Assembly (NCBI GenBank): GCA_916988195.3
Contig: CAKASQ030000003.1
Span: 34,659 to 98,658, forward strand
Source: Oscillospiraceae bacterium
Lineage (GTDB): Bacteria; Bacillota; Clostridia; Oscillospirales; Oscillospiraceae
Direction: 5' to 3'
DNA: 64,000 bases
Shown here one piece after another: positions 16,866-25,757 of the stretch; within the stretch, counting starts at the first letter, position 1; every line of letters starts with the position of its first letter. A model generated the notes under the pieces. It saw nothing but the letters and a program-made list of their open reading frames with translations. It searched no databases and was not told where the DNA came from. The translations under genes and the position numbers were made by a program.

Positions 16866-17561
16866 TTATAAAAACGCGGGTTGCAAGTCCTCGTAGAGCT
16901 TTCCTGTGCGGTTATAACCTTGCGGAAGATACCGAACGGAGTGGATCGTGGGCTTCGGCAAGCCGAACCTGGGATTATAACCGAAGAGGTTTACGTACCG
17001 CTCCAGATCCTGCTCCTCTTGCTCCATCGCGGCAAGCAGCTCAAGCGTGGCGCGCGCATCGTCAATGGCCCTGTGCGTGTTCTGCGTCTTGAGCTGGTAC
17101 GCGTCGACGGCGTTGCAGAGCTTATGCGGAAACGGACGGCGGTCCTTGTAAACCGTGAGCGCGTCCAGCATCTTCGCGCCCCGGAGCACATCCGCCATGC
17201 CGAACTGCGCAAGAAAATAATACAAAAAGCACAGATCGAACTGCGCGTTGTATGCAACGATCAGCGTCCGCTCGCCGAACATCCGGGAAAACATCTCCGC
17301 CGCCTGCCGTTTGGAAATTCCATCGTCCAGCAGCATCCGCTCGGTAATGCCCGTGAGCTCGACGATCTTATCGGGCAAATGCCGCCCCTCGGAGAGCCGG
17401 ACGAACTCGTCCATCGTCTCCAGCTCGCAGAGCCCATTTACATCCTGCCCAGCCTTCAGAACGGCCAGCTCAATGATCTCGTCTTTTCTGCACGAAATGC
17501 CGGTCGTCTCCGTGTCGAGCACCAGCACCGCATCATACGCTTCAAAAATATGGTCCAGCAT
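16866..17561 (-). CDS. DnaQ-like 3'-5' exonuclease
   Basis: A 231-residue DEDDh exonuclease. Exo I is VLDTETTG near residue 15, Exo II lies in YNAQFDLCFLYYF and Exo III in THRAIDDARAT. Family members proofread DNA polymerase or trim DNA/RNA ends. It stands alone, not fused to a polymerase. The ATG at 17561 was chosen because GGAGGA lies 5 bases upstream; an in-frame start at 17600 has no ribosome site. It follows the DUF1653 gene on the same strand. Confidence 0.9.
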   Translation of the reverse strand: MLDHIFEAYDAVLVLDTETTGISCRKDEIIELAVLKAGQDVNGLCELETMDEFVRLSEGRHLPDKIVELTGITERMLLDDGISKRQAAEMFSRMFGERTLIVAYNAQFDLCFLYYFLAQFGMADVLRGAKMLDALTVYKDRRPFPHKLCNAVDAYQLKTQNTHRAIDDARATLELLAAMEQEEQDLERYVNLFGYNPRFGLPKPTIHSVRYLPQGYNRTGKLYEDLQPAFL

Positions 17562-17642
17562 ATGTTTCCTCCAAAATTTTCTTCGCCCATTGTAGCACAT
17601 CCTGCCGCAATTTTCGAGTCCCTGGAGAAAAAATGCCGCGCA

Positions 17643-17891
17643 TCAGTGCCCCGCGACGCTCTCAATTTCCTGCAATTCGAAGCGGTATTCCTGCTTCGCA
17701 TCCGGGTACTTTTCCCTGTCGACCGGCTCTAAAAACATGGTCATTGGCCGCACCCAAAGCCCACCGTCTGCGTAGAGCTTGCGGTAGATGACAACGGCTT
17801 CTCCCGTCTCCGAATCGTGCGCCGCGGCTTCCACTACATAATAGTCACCCTTAAAATGGCGGTACACCCGCCCGATCTGAACTTCTCGCAT
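17643..17891 (-). CDS. DUF1653 domain protein
   Basis: An 82-residue protein matching the short DUF1653 family: IGRVYRHFKGDYYVVEAAAH near the start, then a VIYRKLY segment and LWVRPMTMFLEPV. The family is a small beta-rich domain of unknown function. Start at 17891 behind AGGAGG. A terminator separates it from the upstream acidic zinc-ribbon gene, so it probably has its own promoter. Confidence 0.88.
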   Translation of the reverse strand: MREVQIGRVYRHFKGDYYVVEAAAHDSETGEAVVIYRKLYADGGLWVRPMTMFLEPVDREKYPDAKQEYRFELQEIESVAGH

Positions 17892-17910
17892 GCTCTTTCC
17901 TCCTGACGCA

Positions 17911-17945
17911 AAAAACGGTATGGCCGGACTGGTCATACCGTTTTT
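17911..17945 (-). terminator. Intrinsic terminator of the CD1247-like gene
   Basis: AAAAACGGTATGGCC pairs with GGTCATACCGTTTTT (one wobble), with at least five Ts on the minus strand. Confidence 0.8.
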
Positions 17946-17958
17946 GGATTGCATGGTG

Positions 17959-18408
17959 TTATTCCTTCGGCTCTTCCTCGTCCTCTTCCAGATCGAACTC
18001 CAGCTCTTCGCCGCAGTTCGGGCAGACAGTGGAGCCTTCGTCGAGCATCTGCTCGTCGATAGTGATCTCCTCGCCGCAGGTCGGGCACTTCACCTCGTAA
18101 AGCACCTCGTCGTCGCCGAAGTCGTACTCGTCGTCTTCCACGTCATCCTCGTCCTCGTCGTAGTCCTCGTAATCGTCGTCATCCTCGTCGTCGAGCAGAT
18201 AGTCGTCGATGTTGTCGAGGTCCTCTTCGATGCAGTCGAGCTCATCCGAGATCGTGTCCACCACGTCCTCGAGATCGGAAACCGTCTCTGCAACGTCGGA
18301 GAGCATGTCGACGATCGCGGCAATCATCTTGCCCTCGTCCTTCTCGGTGTCCAGCTTCAGGCCATCCATCAGGCCCTTGAGATAAGCAGATTTTTCGGAA
18401 AGCGTCAT
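17959..18408 (-). CDS. Acidic protein with CD1247-like N-terminal domain and zinc ribbon
   Basis: A 149-residue protein with three parts: an N-terminal helical domain (SEKSAYLKGLMDGLKLD, then heptad-like VVDTISDELDCIEED), a run of almost only Asp, Glu and Tyr at about 70-100, and a C-terminal zinc ribbon with two CPxCG pairs (CPTCGEE and CPNCGEE). This matches clostridial proteins named after C. difficile CD1247. Function is unknown; the ribbon and acidic segment suggest a protein or nucleic-acid contact. It follows efp by 26 bases and is probably co-transcribed. Confidence 0.85.
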   Translation of the reverse strand: MTLSEKSAYLKGLMDGLKLDTEKDEGKMIAAIVDMLSDVAETVSDLEDVVDTISDELDCIEEDLDNIDDYLLDDEDDDDYEDYDEDEDDVEDDEYDFGDDEVLYEVKCPTCGEEITIDEQMLDEGSTVCPNCGEELEFDLEEDEEEPKE

Positions 18409-18434
18409 AGTCTTGCTCCTTTCAGCGCAGCGTA

Positions 18435-19004
18435 TTAGCCCTTTGCACGACCCAGATATTCGCCCGTGCGGGTGTCGATCTGAATCTTGTCGCCCTCGTT
18501 GATGAACAGGGGAACCTTGATCTCCGCGCCGGTTTCGACGGTCGCGGGCTTGGTGACATTGGTTGCGGTATCGCCCTTGACGCCCGGGTCAGCCTTGGTG
18601 ACGACGAGCTCGACGAAGTTCGGAGTCTCAATGCCGAAGACGTTGCCCTTGTAGCTCAGCAGCTTGCAGACGGTGTTCTCCTTGATGAAGCGGAAGGAGC
18701 TGTCGAGGGTGTCCTTGCTGATGGGGATCATGTCGTAGGTCTCGAGGTCCATGAAGTAATACAGATCGCCGTCGTTGTAGCTGTACTCATAGTCCTTGCG
18801 CTCGATGAATGCTTCTTCAAACTTCGCAGTGGGGTTGAACGACGTTTCGGTCACAGCGCCGGTCACGATGTTCTTCATCTTCGTGCGCACGAAAGCCGCG
18901 CCCTTGCCGGGCTTGACGTGCTGGAACTCGACGACCTGCATGATCTTGCCGTCCATCTCGAAAGTCTTACCGTTTCTGAAATCACCGGCGGTAATGGTTG
19001 CCAT
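18435..19004 (-). CDS. efp: Translation elongation factor P
   Basis: A 189-residue EF-P, close to the usual 185. Domain I contains [18 protein letters not shown] with the KPGKG loop whose lysine enters the ribosomal P site. Domains II-III are OB folds ending in the signature [12 protein letters not shown]. It frees ribosomes stalled at proline runs. GGAGGA precedes the ATG. It lies 92 bases after the Xaa-Pro peptidase gene, an order often seen in Firmicutes. Confidence 0.97.
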   Translation of the reverse strand: MATITAGDFRNGKTFEMDGKIMQVVEFQHVKPGKGAAFVRTKMKNIVTGAVTETSFNPTAKFEEAFIERKDYEYSYNDGDLYYFMDLETYDMIPISKDTLDSSFRFIKENTVCKLLSYKGNVFGIETPNFVELVVTKADPGVKGDTATNVTKPATVETGAEIKVPLFINEGDKIQIDTRTGEYLGRAKG

Positions 19005-19096
19005 ATCCTGTTTCCTCCAATATGTGTAAATCTAAAACTACATATGCAATAGCTTATACAATTCTACAACAAGTAGTCGTATTTTTCAAGCGGCTA

Positions 19097-20164
19097 TCAC
19101 AAAATAATCAAATTTTTCGGGCTCTTTGTGAGGATCTCGCAGCCGTCCTTCGTCAGCACGGTCACATCCTCGATGCGGACGCCGAATTTGCCGGGCAGAT
19201 AGATACCGGGCTCGGCCGAAACGACCGCGTTTTCAGGCATCGGCTCTTCGTTTCTGGTGTTGGCGTTGGGCGCTTCGTGGATGAGAATGCCGAGGCTGTG
19301 GCCGTAGCCGTGGCCGAAGTATTCGCCGTAGCCCGCGTCCGCGATGACCTTGCGCGCCGCGCCGTCGATGGCCTTACCGCTCACGCCGGCCTTTGTCGCC
19401 GCGATACCGGCCAGCTGCGCCTTGAGAACGGTCTTATAGACCTTGTCCATCTCCTCGGTCACGAAGCCGAGCGCGACGGTTCTGGTCATGTCCGAGCAGT
19501 AGCCCTTGTAGATGCAGCCAAAGTCCATCGTGATAAAGTCGCCAAACTGAAGCTCGCGGTCACCCGGCACGCCGTGGGGCATGCTCGTATTGGGGCCGGA
19601 GACGACAATGGGGTCAAAGGACAGGCCGTCAGCCCCGTTTTTATAGAGTCTGTAAATAAGCTCCGCGCGCAGGTCCTTTTCGGTCATGCCCGCGCAGATG
19701 ACCTTCTGAAGCTGCGTGAATGTGAGGTCGGTGATCTCCTGCGCCTTGCGCATGAGCTCCAGCTCCCACGGCTCCTTCGAGGCGCGGAAGGCGTCGATTT
19801 TCTTCTGCATCGGGACCAGCACCGCGTGCAGCGCATGCTGGAACTCGAGGAACGTTGCGTAGCTCATATCAAGCTCTTCGAAGCCGAGCTTTTTGATCGT
19901 GTGCTCGCCGATGACCTCGTTGATGCGCGCAATGTCGCTCGAACCGGGATGGGTCATGCGGACGGTGAATGCAGGAAGGTTGTTTTCAGCAGCCTCAATG
20001 TAGCGGCTGTCAGTAAAATAATACGCGCCCTCCTTCGTCACAACGGCAACGCCCTCGGCCACACCATACTGCGCCGCGTAGAGCCGGTTATATTCGCTCG
20101 TTAAAAGCAGCGCGTCGACCTCGCCGGTTTCCAGCAGACTCTTGTACTTTTCAATGTTTTTCAT
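19097..20164 (-). CDS. M24 family Xaa-Pro aminopeptidase
   Basis: A 355-residue metallopeptidase. The N-terminal creatinase-like domain (about 1-125) is followed by the pita-bread catalytic domain with metal ligands in ITMDFGCIYKGYCSDMTRT, then HGYGHSLGILIHE, VVSAEPGIYL and FGVRIEDV. It removes N-terminal residues ahead of proline in the cytoplasm. ATG at 20164 follows AAAGGAG and overlaps the yqeG stop by 14 bases, which suggests coupling. Confidence 0.95.
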   Translation of the reverse strand: MKNIEKYKSLLETGEVDALLLTSEYNRLYAAQYGVAEGVAVVTKEGAYYFTDSRYIEAAENNLPAFTVRMTHPGSSDIARINEVIGEHTIKKLGFEELDMSYATFLEFQHALHAVLVPMQKKIDAFRASKEPWELELMRKAQEITDLTFTQLQKVICAGMTEKDLRAELIYRLYKNGADGLSFDPIVVSGPNTSMPHGVPGDRELQFGDFITMDFGCIYKGYCSDMTRTVALGFVTEEMDKVYKTVLKAQLAGIAATKAGVSGKAIDGAARKVIADAGYGEYFGHGYGHSLGILIHEAPNANTRNEEPMPENAVVSAEPGIYLPGKFGVRIEDVTVLTKDGCEILTKSPKNLIIL

Positions 20165-20660
20165 AGCGTATTCTCCTTTTTCCCCATGCGATAAAGGGAA
20201 GCTCCGCGACATGCCGCAGCTTCAGCCATATCGTATGATTATCAATTGCAGAGACTAAAATGGACGTCAGCCCCGCGCAGTTTGCGCCCAGGACATCCGT
20301 GTAGATCTGGTCCCCCACCAGCGCCGCCTGCGACGGTCTCAGATGAAAGCGCGTCAGGCACTCGGAAATACCCTTCTGAAAGGGCTTTTTCGCGTGCGTG
20401 ACGCAGTCTAACCCATACGTCTTGCAGAACGTCACCACGCGGGGCTTTTTGCTGTTGGACACGACGCAAAGGCCGATGCCGGAGGCTTTCATTGCTTCTA
20501 TCCACGCGCGCATCTTTTCCGTCGGCACGTCCGTTGTATACGGCACAATGGTATTGTCAAAATCCATCATCAGAAACGTAATGCCGCGCGAACGCAGCGC
20601 CTCGGCCGTCACGTCGGTCAGCGCCGGAAAGATCAGATCGGGAACCAAACAAAAAGCCAT
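20151..20660 (-). CDS. yqeG: YqeG-family HAD phosphatase
   Basis: A 169-residue HAD IIIA protein: motif I MMDFDNTIVPY, motif II VVSNSK, conserved KKPFQKG and motif IV LVGDQIYTDVLGAN. The family is related to phosphatidylglycerophosphate phosphatases, though substrates differ between members. ATG at 20660 was chosen over an in-frame TTG at 20666 because of the AGG six bases upstream. It heads the run yqeG-peptidase-efp. Confidence 0.92.
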   Translation of the reverse strand: MAFCLVPDLIFPALTDVTAEALRSRGITFLMMDFDNTIVPYTTDVPTEKMRAWIEAMKASGIGLCVVSNSKKPRVVTFCKTYGLDCVTHAKKPFQKGISECLTRFHLRPSQAALVGDQIYTDVLGANCAGLTSILVSAIDNHTIWLKLRHVAELPFIAWGKRRIRYEKH

Positions 20661-20722
20661 CTTCAACCTGCCAAACTGAGAACTCGGCAGAAGAGCGCGC
20701 TCTTTGCCTGTAAACCGGTATC

Positions 20723-20752
20723 ATTATATCACAAATCGGCGTGTGCTGTCTA
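20723..20752 (-). promoter_or_regulatory. Promoter of the yqeG-peptidase-efp run
   Basis: Minus strand: TAGACA (20747-20752), 18 bases, TATAAT (20723-20728) with an upstream TG (extended -10). Confidence 0.6.
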
Positions 20753-20785
20753 CGTATGCACCGTGATTTCTCTCTCATACGCGCA

Positions 20786-20819
20786 AAAAGTCTCCTCACC
20801 TTTCGGCGAGGAGACTTAA
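20786..20819 (-). terminator. Intrinsic terminator of rpsU
   Basis: On the minus strand AAGTCTCCTCGCC pairs with GGTGAGGAGACTT (one wobble), followed by TTTTT. Confidence 0.8.
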
Positions 20820-20842
20820 CATGCGTATACTGAGGGAAAGAA

Positions 20843-21025
20843 TCAATAGAACTTCTTTCTGTTCTTACGAGCAGCTTCAGACTTCTGCTTACGCTTCAGG
20901 CTGGGGCTGACATAATGCTCTCTCTTCTTGACCTCGGCGATCACACCAGCCTTTGCACAGCTGCGCTTGAACCGCTTCAGAGCATTCTCCAAGGACTCGC
21001 CTTCCTTGACGCGAACTTCAGACAT
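20843..21025 (-). CDS. rpsU: 30S ribosomal protein S21
   Basis: A 60-residue basic protein, the normal S21 length: [19 protein letters not shown], then [16 protein letters not shown] and a Lys/Arg-rich tail. It joins the 30S subunit near the anti-Shine-Dalgarno end of 16S rRNA. Start at 21025 has GGAGGGAGG upstream; a longer frame to 21085 is leader sequence. It is a single-gene transcript between a consensus promoter and a terminator. Confidence 0.97.
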   Translation of the reverse strand: MSEVRVKEGESLENALKRFKRSCAKAGVIAEVKKREHYVSPSLKRKQKSEAARKNRKKFY

Positions 21026-21095
21026 CGTTTTCCCTCCCTCCGGCGCAACCGGCTCTGTCCAGGTTGCTTTCAGGGCCAAATTCATTGGCTAGATT

Positions 21096-21124
21096 ATTAT
21101 AGTCACGGCATGTCAAATTGTCAA
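21096..21124 (-). promoter_or_regulatory. Promoter of rpsU
   Basis: Minus strand full consensus TTGACA (21119-21124), 17 bases, TATAAT (21096-21101). Confidence 0.8.
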
Positions 21125-21192
21125 GAATTTTTTCCGGGAATTTGATTTTTTCCACAGCCGCTGTTGCAGAAAAAGCAGCAAACCGGCTTCCC

Positions 21193-23691
21193 TTATTTTA
21201 CAATGAGGTTCACGAGCTTGTTCTTGACTAAGATTACCTTGACGATCTGCTTGCCCTCGGTAAACTTTGCGACCTTCTCCTGCTTGAGCGCTTCGGAGAC
21301 GATGAAGTCCTGCTCACTGTCCACAGGGACGTTGATCGTGCCTCTGAGCTTGCCGAGCACCTGCACGGCCATCTCGACATGGGACGAGGTGGTCTTGCTC
21401 TCGTCGAACTCCGGCCACGGCATCTGCATCGCCATCTTGTCGGTCTCGGAAGCGCAGCCGGTCAGCTCCCACATTTCTTCGACCATGTGCGGGGCAAACG
21501 GGCTGAGCATCAGCATCAGCATCTCAAGGTCGCCCTTCGTCAGGCCGTTTGCGTAGAACTCGTTGACCATCGTCATGAGTGCGGCGATCGCCGTGTTCAT
21601 CTTGAGCTCGTCGATGTCCTGCGTGACCTTGCGGATGGTCTTGTGGATGATGGCTTCGTTCTTTTCGCTGAGTTCCTTGGAATCGGTCGCCATGTCCATC
21701 AGGTTCCAGCAGCGGTCCAAAAAGCGCTTCGAGCCCTTGACCGCGTCGTCCGACCACGTCGCGACCTTTTCAAAGTCGCCGATGAACATGATATAAAGCC
21801 GCATCGTGTCCGCGCCGTAGGCCTTCACGACGTCGTCGGGATTGACAACGTTGCCGAGCGACTTCGACATCTTGACTGCCGGGCGCAGCGCCTGATTGCC
21901 GTACTTTTCGATGAGCGCCTGCTTTTCTTCCTCGGTTTTCGCATTGCCCACATAGTGCGGGTTCTGGCCGAGGATCATGCCGTGGCTCGTGCGCTTGGCG
22001 TAGGGCTCCTTGGTGTGGACGACGCCGATATCGTACAGGAACTTGTGCCAGAATCTCGAATACAGCAGATGCAGCGTCGTGTGCTCCATACCGCCGTTGT
22101 ACCAGTCGACCGGTCCCCAATATGTTTCTGCTTCCTTGGACACGGGCTTTTCCGTATCATGCGGGTCCATATAGCGAAGATAGTACCACGAAGAGCCGGC
22201 CCACTGCGGCATGGTGTCGGTCTCGCGCTTTGCGGGGCCGCCGCAGCACGGGCAGGTGGTGTTGACCCAGTCGGTCATCTTGGAGATGGGGCTCTCGCCG
22301 TCGTCGGTCGGCTCATAGCTCTCGACCTGCGGCAGAACCAGCGGCAGCTGCTCCTCGGGCACGGGCACCCAGCCGCACTTGGGGCAGGAGATCATCGGAA
22401 TGGGCTCGCCCCAGTAGCGCTGGCGGGAGAAGACCCAGTCGCGGAGCTTGTAGTTGACCTTTTCGTGGCCCCAGCCCTGCTCTACTGCGTATTTCTTCAT
22501 CGCGGGGATGGCCTCTTTGACCGTCATGCCATTGAGGAATCCGGAGTTGACCATGATGCCGGTGTCGTCCTTGAGGGTAAACGCTTCTTTTGTGATGTCG
22601 CCGCCCTTGACGACCTCGACGATCGGAAGGCCAAACTTCGTCGCGAAGTCCCAGTCGCGCTGGTCGTGGCCCGGAACGCCCATGACGATACCGGTACCGT
22701 AGCCCATGAGGACATAGTCGGAAACGAACATCGGAACGACCTTGCCCGTCGCGGGGTTGACGACCTCAATGCCGTCGAGGCGGATGCCGGTCTTGTCGTG
22801 GTTCAGTTCGCCGCGCTCAAAGTCGGATTTCCGCGCTGCGGCCTGCTGATACTCTTCCACGTCCGCCCAGTTTTTGATGAGCGGCTTCCACTTCTTGAGA
22901 AGCGGATGCTCGGGGGAAATGACGGTATACGTCACGCCGAAGAGCGTATCGACACGGGTCGTGTAGACCGTGATGTCGTCCTCGGTGTTGGTCTTGAAGG
23001 TAACCTCGGTACCGGTCGAGCGGCCGATCCAGTTCTTCTGCTGGGTCTTGACGCGCTCAATGTAGTCCAGGCCGTCGAGATCGTCGATCAGGCGGTCTGC
23101 ATATTTCGTGATGCGCAGCATCCACTGGCTCTTTTCCTTGCGGATGACCGGCGCGCCGCAGCGCTCACACACACCCTCGACAACTTCTTCGTTTGCCAGC
23201 ACGCATTTGCAGCTCGTGCACCAGTTGACGGGCATCGTGGTCTTGTATGCCAGCCCGTGCTTGTACATCTGGAGGAAGATCCACTGCGTCCACTTATAAT
23301 ATTCGGGGTCCGTCGTGTCGACAACGCGGTCCCAGTCGAAGCTGTAGCCGAGCATCTTGAGCTGGCGGGTGAAGTTTTCGATGTTCTTCTTCGTGACAAT
23401 TGCCGGATGGATGTGGTTCTTGATGGCGAAGTTCTCGGTCGGCAGTCCGAACGCGTCAAAGCCGATCGGGTTCAGGACGTTGTAGCCCTGCATGCGCTTT
23501 TTGCGGCAGATGATGTCCATCGCCGTAAAGGGTCTCGGGTGGCCGACATGAAGGCCGGCGGCCGACGGATACGGGAACTCGATGAGGCCGTAGAACTTCG
23601 GTCTCGGATCGCCGGTCACGGCGGCGTAGGGCTTTGTTTCTTCCCACTTTTTCTGCCATTTGGCTTCAATGGCTGCAAAATCGTATTTCAT
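21193..23691 (-). CDS. leuS: Leucyl-tRNA synthetase
   Basis: An 832-residue class I synthetase that joins leucine to its tRNA. The HIGH-type motif is HVGH (48-51) and the ATP loop is KMSKS (607-611). The CP1 editing domain contains the threonine-rich TTRVDTLFGVTY, and zinc-type Cys pairs (CTSCKC and CERCG; CPKCG and CPCCG) are present. ATG at 23691 follows AAAGGAG. Expression is controlled by the T-box leader directly upstream. Confidence 0.98.
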   Translation of the reverse strand: MKYDFAAIEAKWQKKWEETKPYAAVTGDPRPKFYGLIEFPYPSAAGLHVGHPRPFTAMDIICRKKRMQGYNVLNPIGFDAFGLPTENFAIKNHIHPAIVTKKNIENFTRQLKMLGYSFDWDRVVDTTDPEYYKWTQWIFLQMYKHGLAYKTTMPVNWCTSCKCVLANEEVVEGVCERCGAPVIRKEKSQWMLRITKYADRLIDDLDGLDYIERVKTQQKNWIGRSTGTEVTFKTNTEDDITVYTTRVDTLFGVTYTVISPEHPLLKKWKPLIKNWADVEEYQQAAARKSDFERGELNHDKTGIRLDGIEVVNPATGKVVPMFVSDYVLMGYGTGIVMGVPGHDQRDWDFATKFGLPIVEVVKGGDITKEAFTLKDDTGIMVNSGFLNGMTVKEAIPAMKKYAVEQGWGHEKVNYKLRDWVFSRQRYWGEPIPMISCPKCGWVPVPEEQLPLVLPQVESYEPTDDGESPISKMTDWVNTTCPCCGGPAKRETDTMPQWAGSSWYYLRYMDPHDTEKPVSKEAETYWGPVDWYNGGMEHTTLHLLYSRFWHKFLYDIGVVHTKEPYAKRTSHGMILGQNPHYVGNAKTEEEKQALIEKYGNQALRPAVKMSKSLGNVVNPDDVVKAYGADTMRLYIMFIGDFEKVATWSDDAVKGSKRFLDRCWNLMDMATDSKELSEKNEAIIHKTIRKVTQDIDELKMNTAIAALMTMVNEFYANGLTKGDLEMLMLMLSPFAPHMVEEMWELTGCASETDKMAMQMPWPEFDESKTTSSHVEMAVQVLGKLRGTINVPVDSEQDFIVSEALKQEKVAKFTEGKQIVKVILVKNKLVNLIVK

Positions 23692-23756
23692 AACAGACTC
23701 CTTTGTCAGATTATTCACAAGACTGGTCCGCAGACGCAATTGTGTGATGCTGCCTT

Positions 23757-24007
23757 AACAACAAAACACCCCTGACTGCGTGCGCAGTCAGGGGCGTAGG
23801 TTACGCGGTACCACCCTGATTCCGTCATGTTCATGACGCTCAGTGACCTCTCACGCGGTCAGCCGTCCTTCCCTACTTGGTTTCAGGAAGACCGCTCCGG
23901 AGCGAGCTGCACGCCGCCTCTTACCTGCTTTCACCCACCGCAGGCTCTCTGAAAGATTCCAGACGCACATTGTTCTCCATCAAAGCGTTTGTCGATATTA
24001 CCCCGCT
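23757..24007 (-). ncRNA. T-box riboswitch leader of leuS
   Basis: Transcribed leftward, the leader contains the T-box core AGGGTGGTACCGCG (around 23803-23816), which pairs with the free CCA end of uncharged tRNA. It is followed by a terminator stem. Upstream, a long Stem I region carries a GGTGGGTGAAAGC-like distal loop and a GTAGGGAAGGACGG Stem III region. It should let leuS be read only when leucyl-tRNA is uncharged. A CTC in GTGCAGCTCGCTCC is a possible leucine specifier, but I could not fold the stem well enough to be sure. Confidence 0.92.
23760..23794 (-). terminator. T-box terminator stem
   Basis: CCCCTGACTGCG pairs with CGCAGTCAGGGG (23769-23794), followed on the minus strand by TGTTTTGTTGTT. 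Part of the T-box switch. Confidence 0.85.
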
Positions 24008-24036
24008 ATTGTACGCAGAAGTTCCCGATTTGTCAA
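24008..24036 (-). promoter_or_regulatory. Promoter of the leuS T-box transcript
   Basis: Minus strand: TTGACA (24031-24036), 17 bases, TACAAT (24008-24013). The -35 lies within the 3' end of rsfS. Confidence 0.75.
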
Positions 24037-24398
24037 GCGTCGTGCGTCAGAATCGAGGATAAATTCACAACTTTTCCGTCCTGCCAGAGGCGCTCTAAGT
24101 CATAGAAGCTTCTCGTCTCCGCCGTAAACACGTGCACGACCACGCAGCCGAAGTCCATCAGCACCCACGTGCCGCCGCGGTGGCCTTCGCGGTTCAGAAG
24201 CGGCTCGCCCGCCGCGTCCATTGCCTCTTCTACTGCGTCGCAGAGGGTCTTGACATGCGTGTTGCTCGTTGCCGTGCAGATCAGAAAATAGTCTGCCAGC
24301 GTCGAAACGTCGGCAATTTCAATCAGACTGATATCCTTTCCGAGCTTGCTGTCGAGCGCCTTGGCGGCAATCGCCGCAACTTCCTTTGCAGAAATCAT
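24033..24398 (-). CDS. rsfS: Ribosomal silencing factor RsfS
   Basis: A 121-residue RsfS/Iojap protein: KDISLIEIADVSTLADYFLI, then TATSNTHVKTLCDAVEEAM, GTWVLMDFGCVVVHVF and YDLERLW. It binds protein L14 on the 50S subunit and blocks subunit joining when nutrients are short. I chose the ATG at 24398, since AAAGGA lies 8 bases upstream; the ATG at 24407 sits directly against that site. It follows the LCP gene, after nadD-yqeK, a common Firmicute order. Confidence 0.93.
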   Translation of the reverse strand: MISAKEVAAIAAKALDSKLGKDISLIEIADVSTLADYFLICTATSNTHVKTLCDAVEEAMDAAGEPLLNREGHRGGTWVLMDFGCVVVHVFTAETRSFYDLERLWQDGKVVNLSSILTHDA

Positions 24399-24415
24399 GG
24401 TTTCCATCCTTTCTT

Positions 24416-25756
24416 TTACGGCGTTTCGTCCGTCTGTGTGATATCTTCAAATAATTCGTCCGGGCCCATCCAGTTTTCCTGGCCTTCCTCCGGCGTTTCT
24501 TCCGGCGGCACATCCGGGTTTTCCGACTCCGTATCGTCCGGATTTTTGTCCTCCGGTACCTCTTCATCCGGCGGTTCCTCACCGGTTTCCCCCGGATTTT
24601 CCAGCTCTGTCGGTTCTTCGGCAGGTTCTGGCTCTGCGGGCTTCTGATACGATCTTGCAGCCTCCGGCGTAATGACATTCACGGTATCAAGTGTCACGGG
24701 CGCGTCATAGGGATTGAACGATTCGTTTACCACCTGCACGAGCTTCCCCGCATACAGGGGATAATACGACCCGCCGTTGATCATTGCGCCCTCGCCCTCG
24801 AGCGTATAGGTCTTCATCGCGTCAAAATTGCACTGCATGAGCGCCTTCGCAAAATAGAGCATGTTTCCCACCGTGAGGTCGGTCGTCACATACGTGCTGA
24901 ACACGTCAGCAAATTCCTTGAGTTTCGTGAGGCTCGATACGCTCAGGACCTTCTTGGCAAGCGCCCGCAAAAATTCCTGCTGCACCTTCGTGCGCTGGAT
25001 ATCCTGCGACGCGTAGCCCTTGCGGAAGCGCACAAGCTCCATGGCCTTTTCGCCGTCCAAAAGCTGCTTTCCCGCCTTGAGGTCGATATGCAGGTTCTGC
25101 GTGGGGTCCTGATAATACATGTCCTGCGGCACGTCAAACTCCACGCCGTCGACTAAGTCGACCGTCTCGCGGAACGCCTCGAGATTTACCAGCACGTAGC
25201 CATCCAGCTCGAAGCCCAGCATCGCGCCGAGCCGCTTGGAAAGCCGCGCCATACCGTCTGCGCCGCCGCCCGCGTAAACAGAATTGATTTTCATAATGCC
25301 GCCGTTTCCGGTCAAAACGACCGTATCGCGCGGGACGCTCATGAGCGCAACGTCGTGCGTTTCCTCGTCCAGATGCGCGACAATGATCGTATCCGTGCGG
25401 TAGCCGTCGTCGTCCGTGCCGCAGATGAGGATGTTGTATACGCCTTCCCTGTGGCTCGCGGGAAGCTCCAGTTCTTCCTCGATCTCTTCGCCGGTATCCT
25501 CATCGACCTTCGTCACAACATGCTTGATCGTCGGGAGCTTGATCTCCGGTTCTTTCGTCTCTTCCGCCTCCGGCTGGGTTTCCACGACCGGCTCGGTCTT
25601 CTGCGGCGGCCGGACGACCGTTTTGTAAATACCGACACCCAGCCCGATCAGAACGGCCAGCGCCAGAACGATCCCGAGCGCGCCCTTCTGACGGCCTGTC
25701 AATCTCTTTTTTTCCCGCGGCGCTTCAAAATGGCCGTGGTGTTTTTCATGGTTCAT
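24416..25756 (-). CDS. LytR-CpsA-Psr (LCP) family cell-wall polymer ligase
   Basis: A 446-residue membrane-anchored protein. A basic cytoplasmic N-terminus is followed by one membrane segment at about 26-46 and an acidic linker. The extracellular LCP domain (about 110-330) contains YNILICGTDDDGYRTDTII, LMSVPRDTVV, INSVYAGGG and VRFRKGYASQDIQRTKVQQ with the conserved arginines. LCP enzymes attach teichoic acids or other glycopolymers to peptidoglycan. The last 80 residues are a Pro/Glu-rich low-complexity tail, longer than usual. One base separates it from nadD-yqeK. Confidence 0.92.
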   Translation of the reverse strand: MNHEKHHGHFEAPREKKRLTGRQKGALGIVLALAVLIGLGVGIYKTVVRPPQKTEPVVETQPEAEETKEPEIKLPTIKHVVTKVDEDTGEEIEEELELPASHREGVYNILICGTDDDGYRTDTIIVAHLDEETHDVALMSVPRDTVVLTGNGGIMKINSVYAGGGADGMARLSKRLGAMLGFELDGYVLVNLEAFRETVDLVDGVEFDVPQDMYYQDPTQNLHIDLKAGKQLLDGEKAMELVRFRKGYASQDIQRTKVQQEFLRALAKKVLSVSSLTKLKEFADVFSTYVTTDLTVGNMLYFAKALMQCNFDAMKTYTLEGEGAMINGGSYYPLYAGKLVQVVNESFNPYDAPVTLDTVNVITPEAARSYQKPAEPEPAEEPTELENPGETGEEPPDEEVPEDKNPDDTESENPDVPPEETPEEGQENWMGPDELFEDITQTDETP

Positions 25757-25757
25757 G

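Noticed and set aside
21379..23775. Long plus-strand open frame opposite leuS
   Set aside because: It mirrors the leuS codon pattern, has no recognisable domain and runs through the T-box region.
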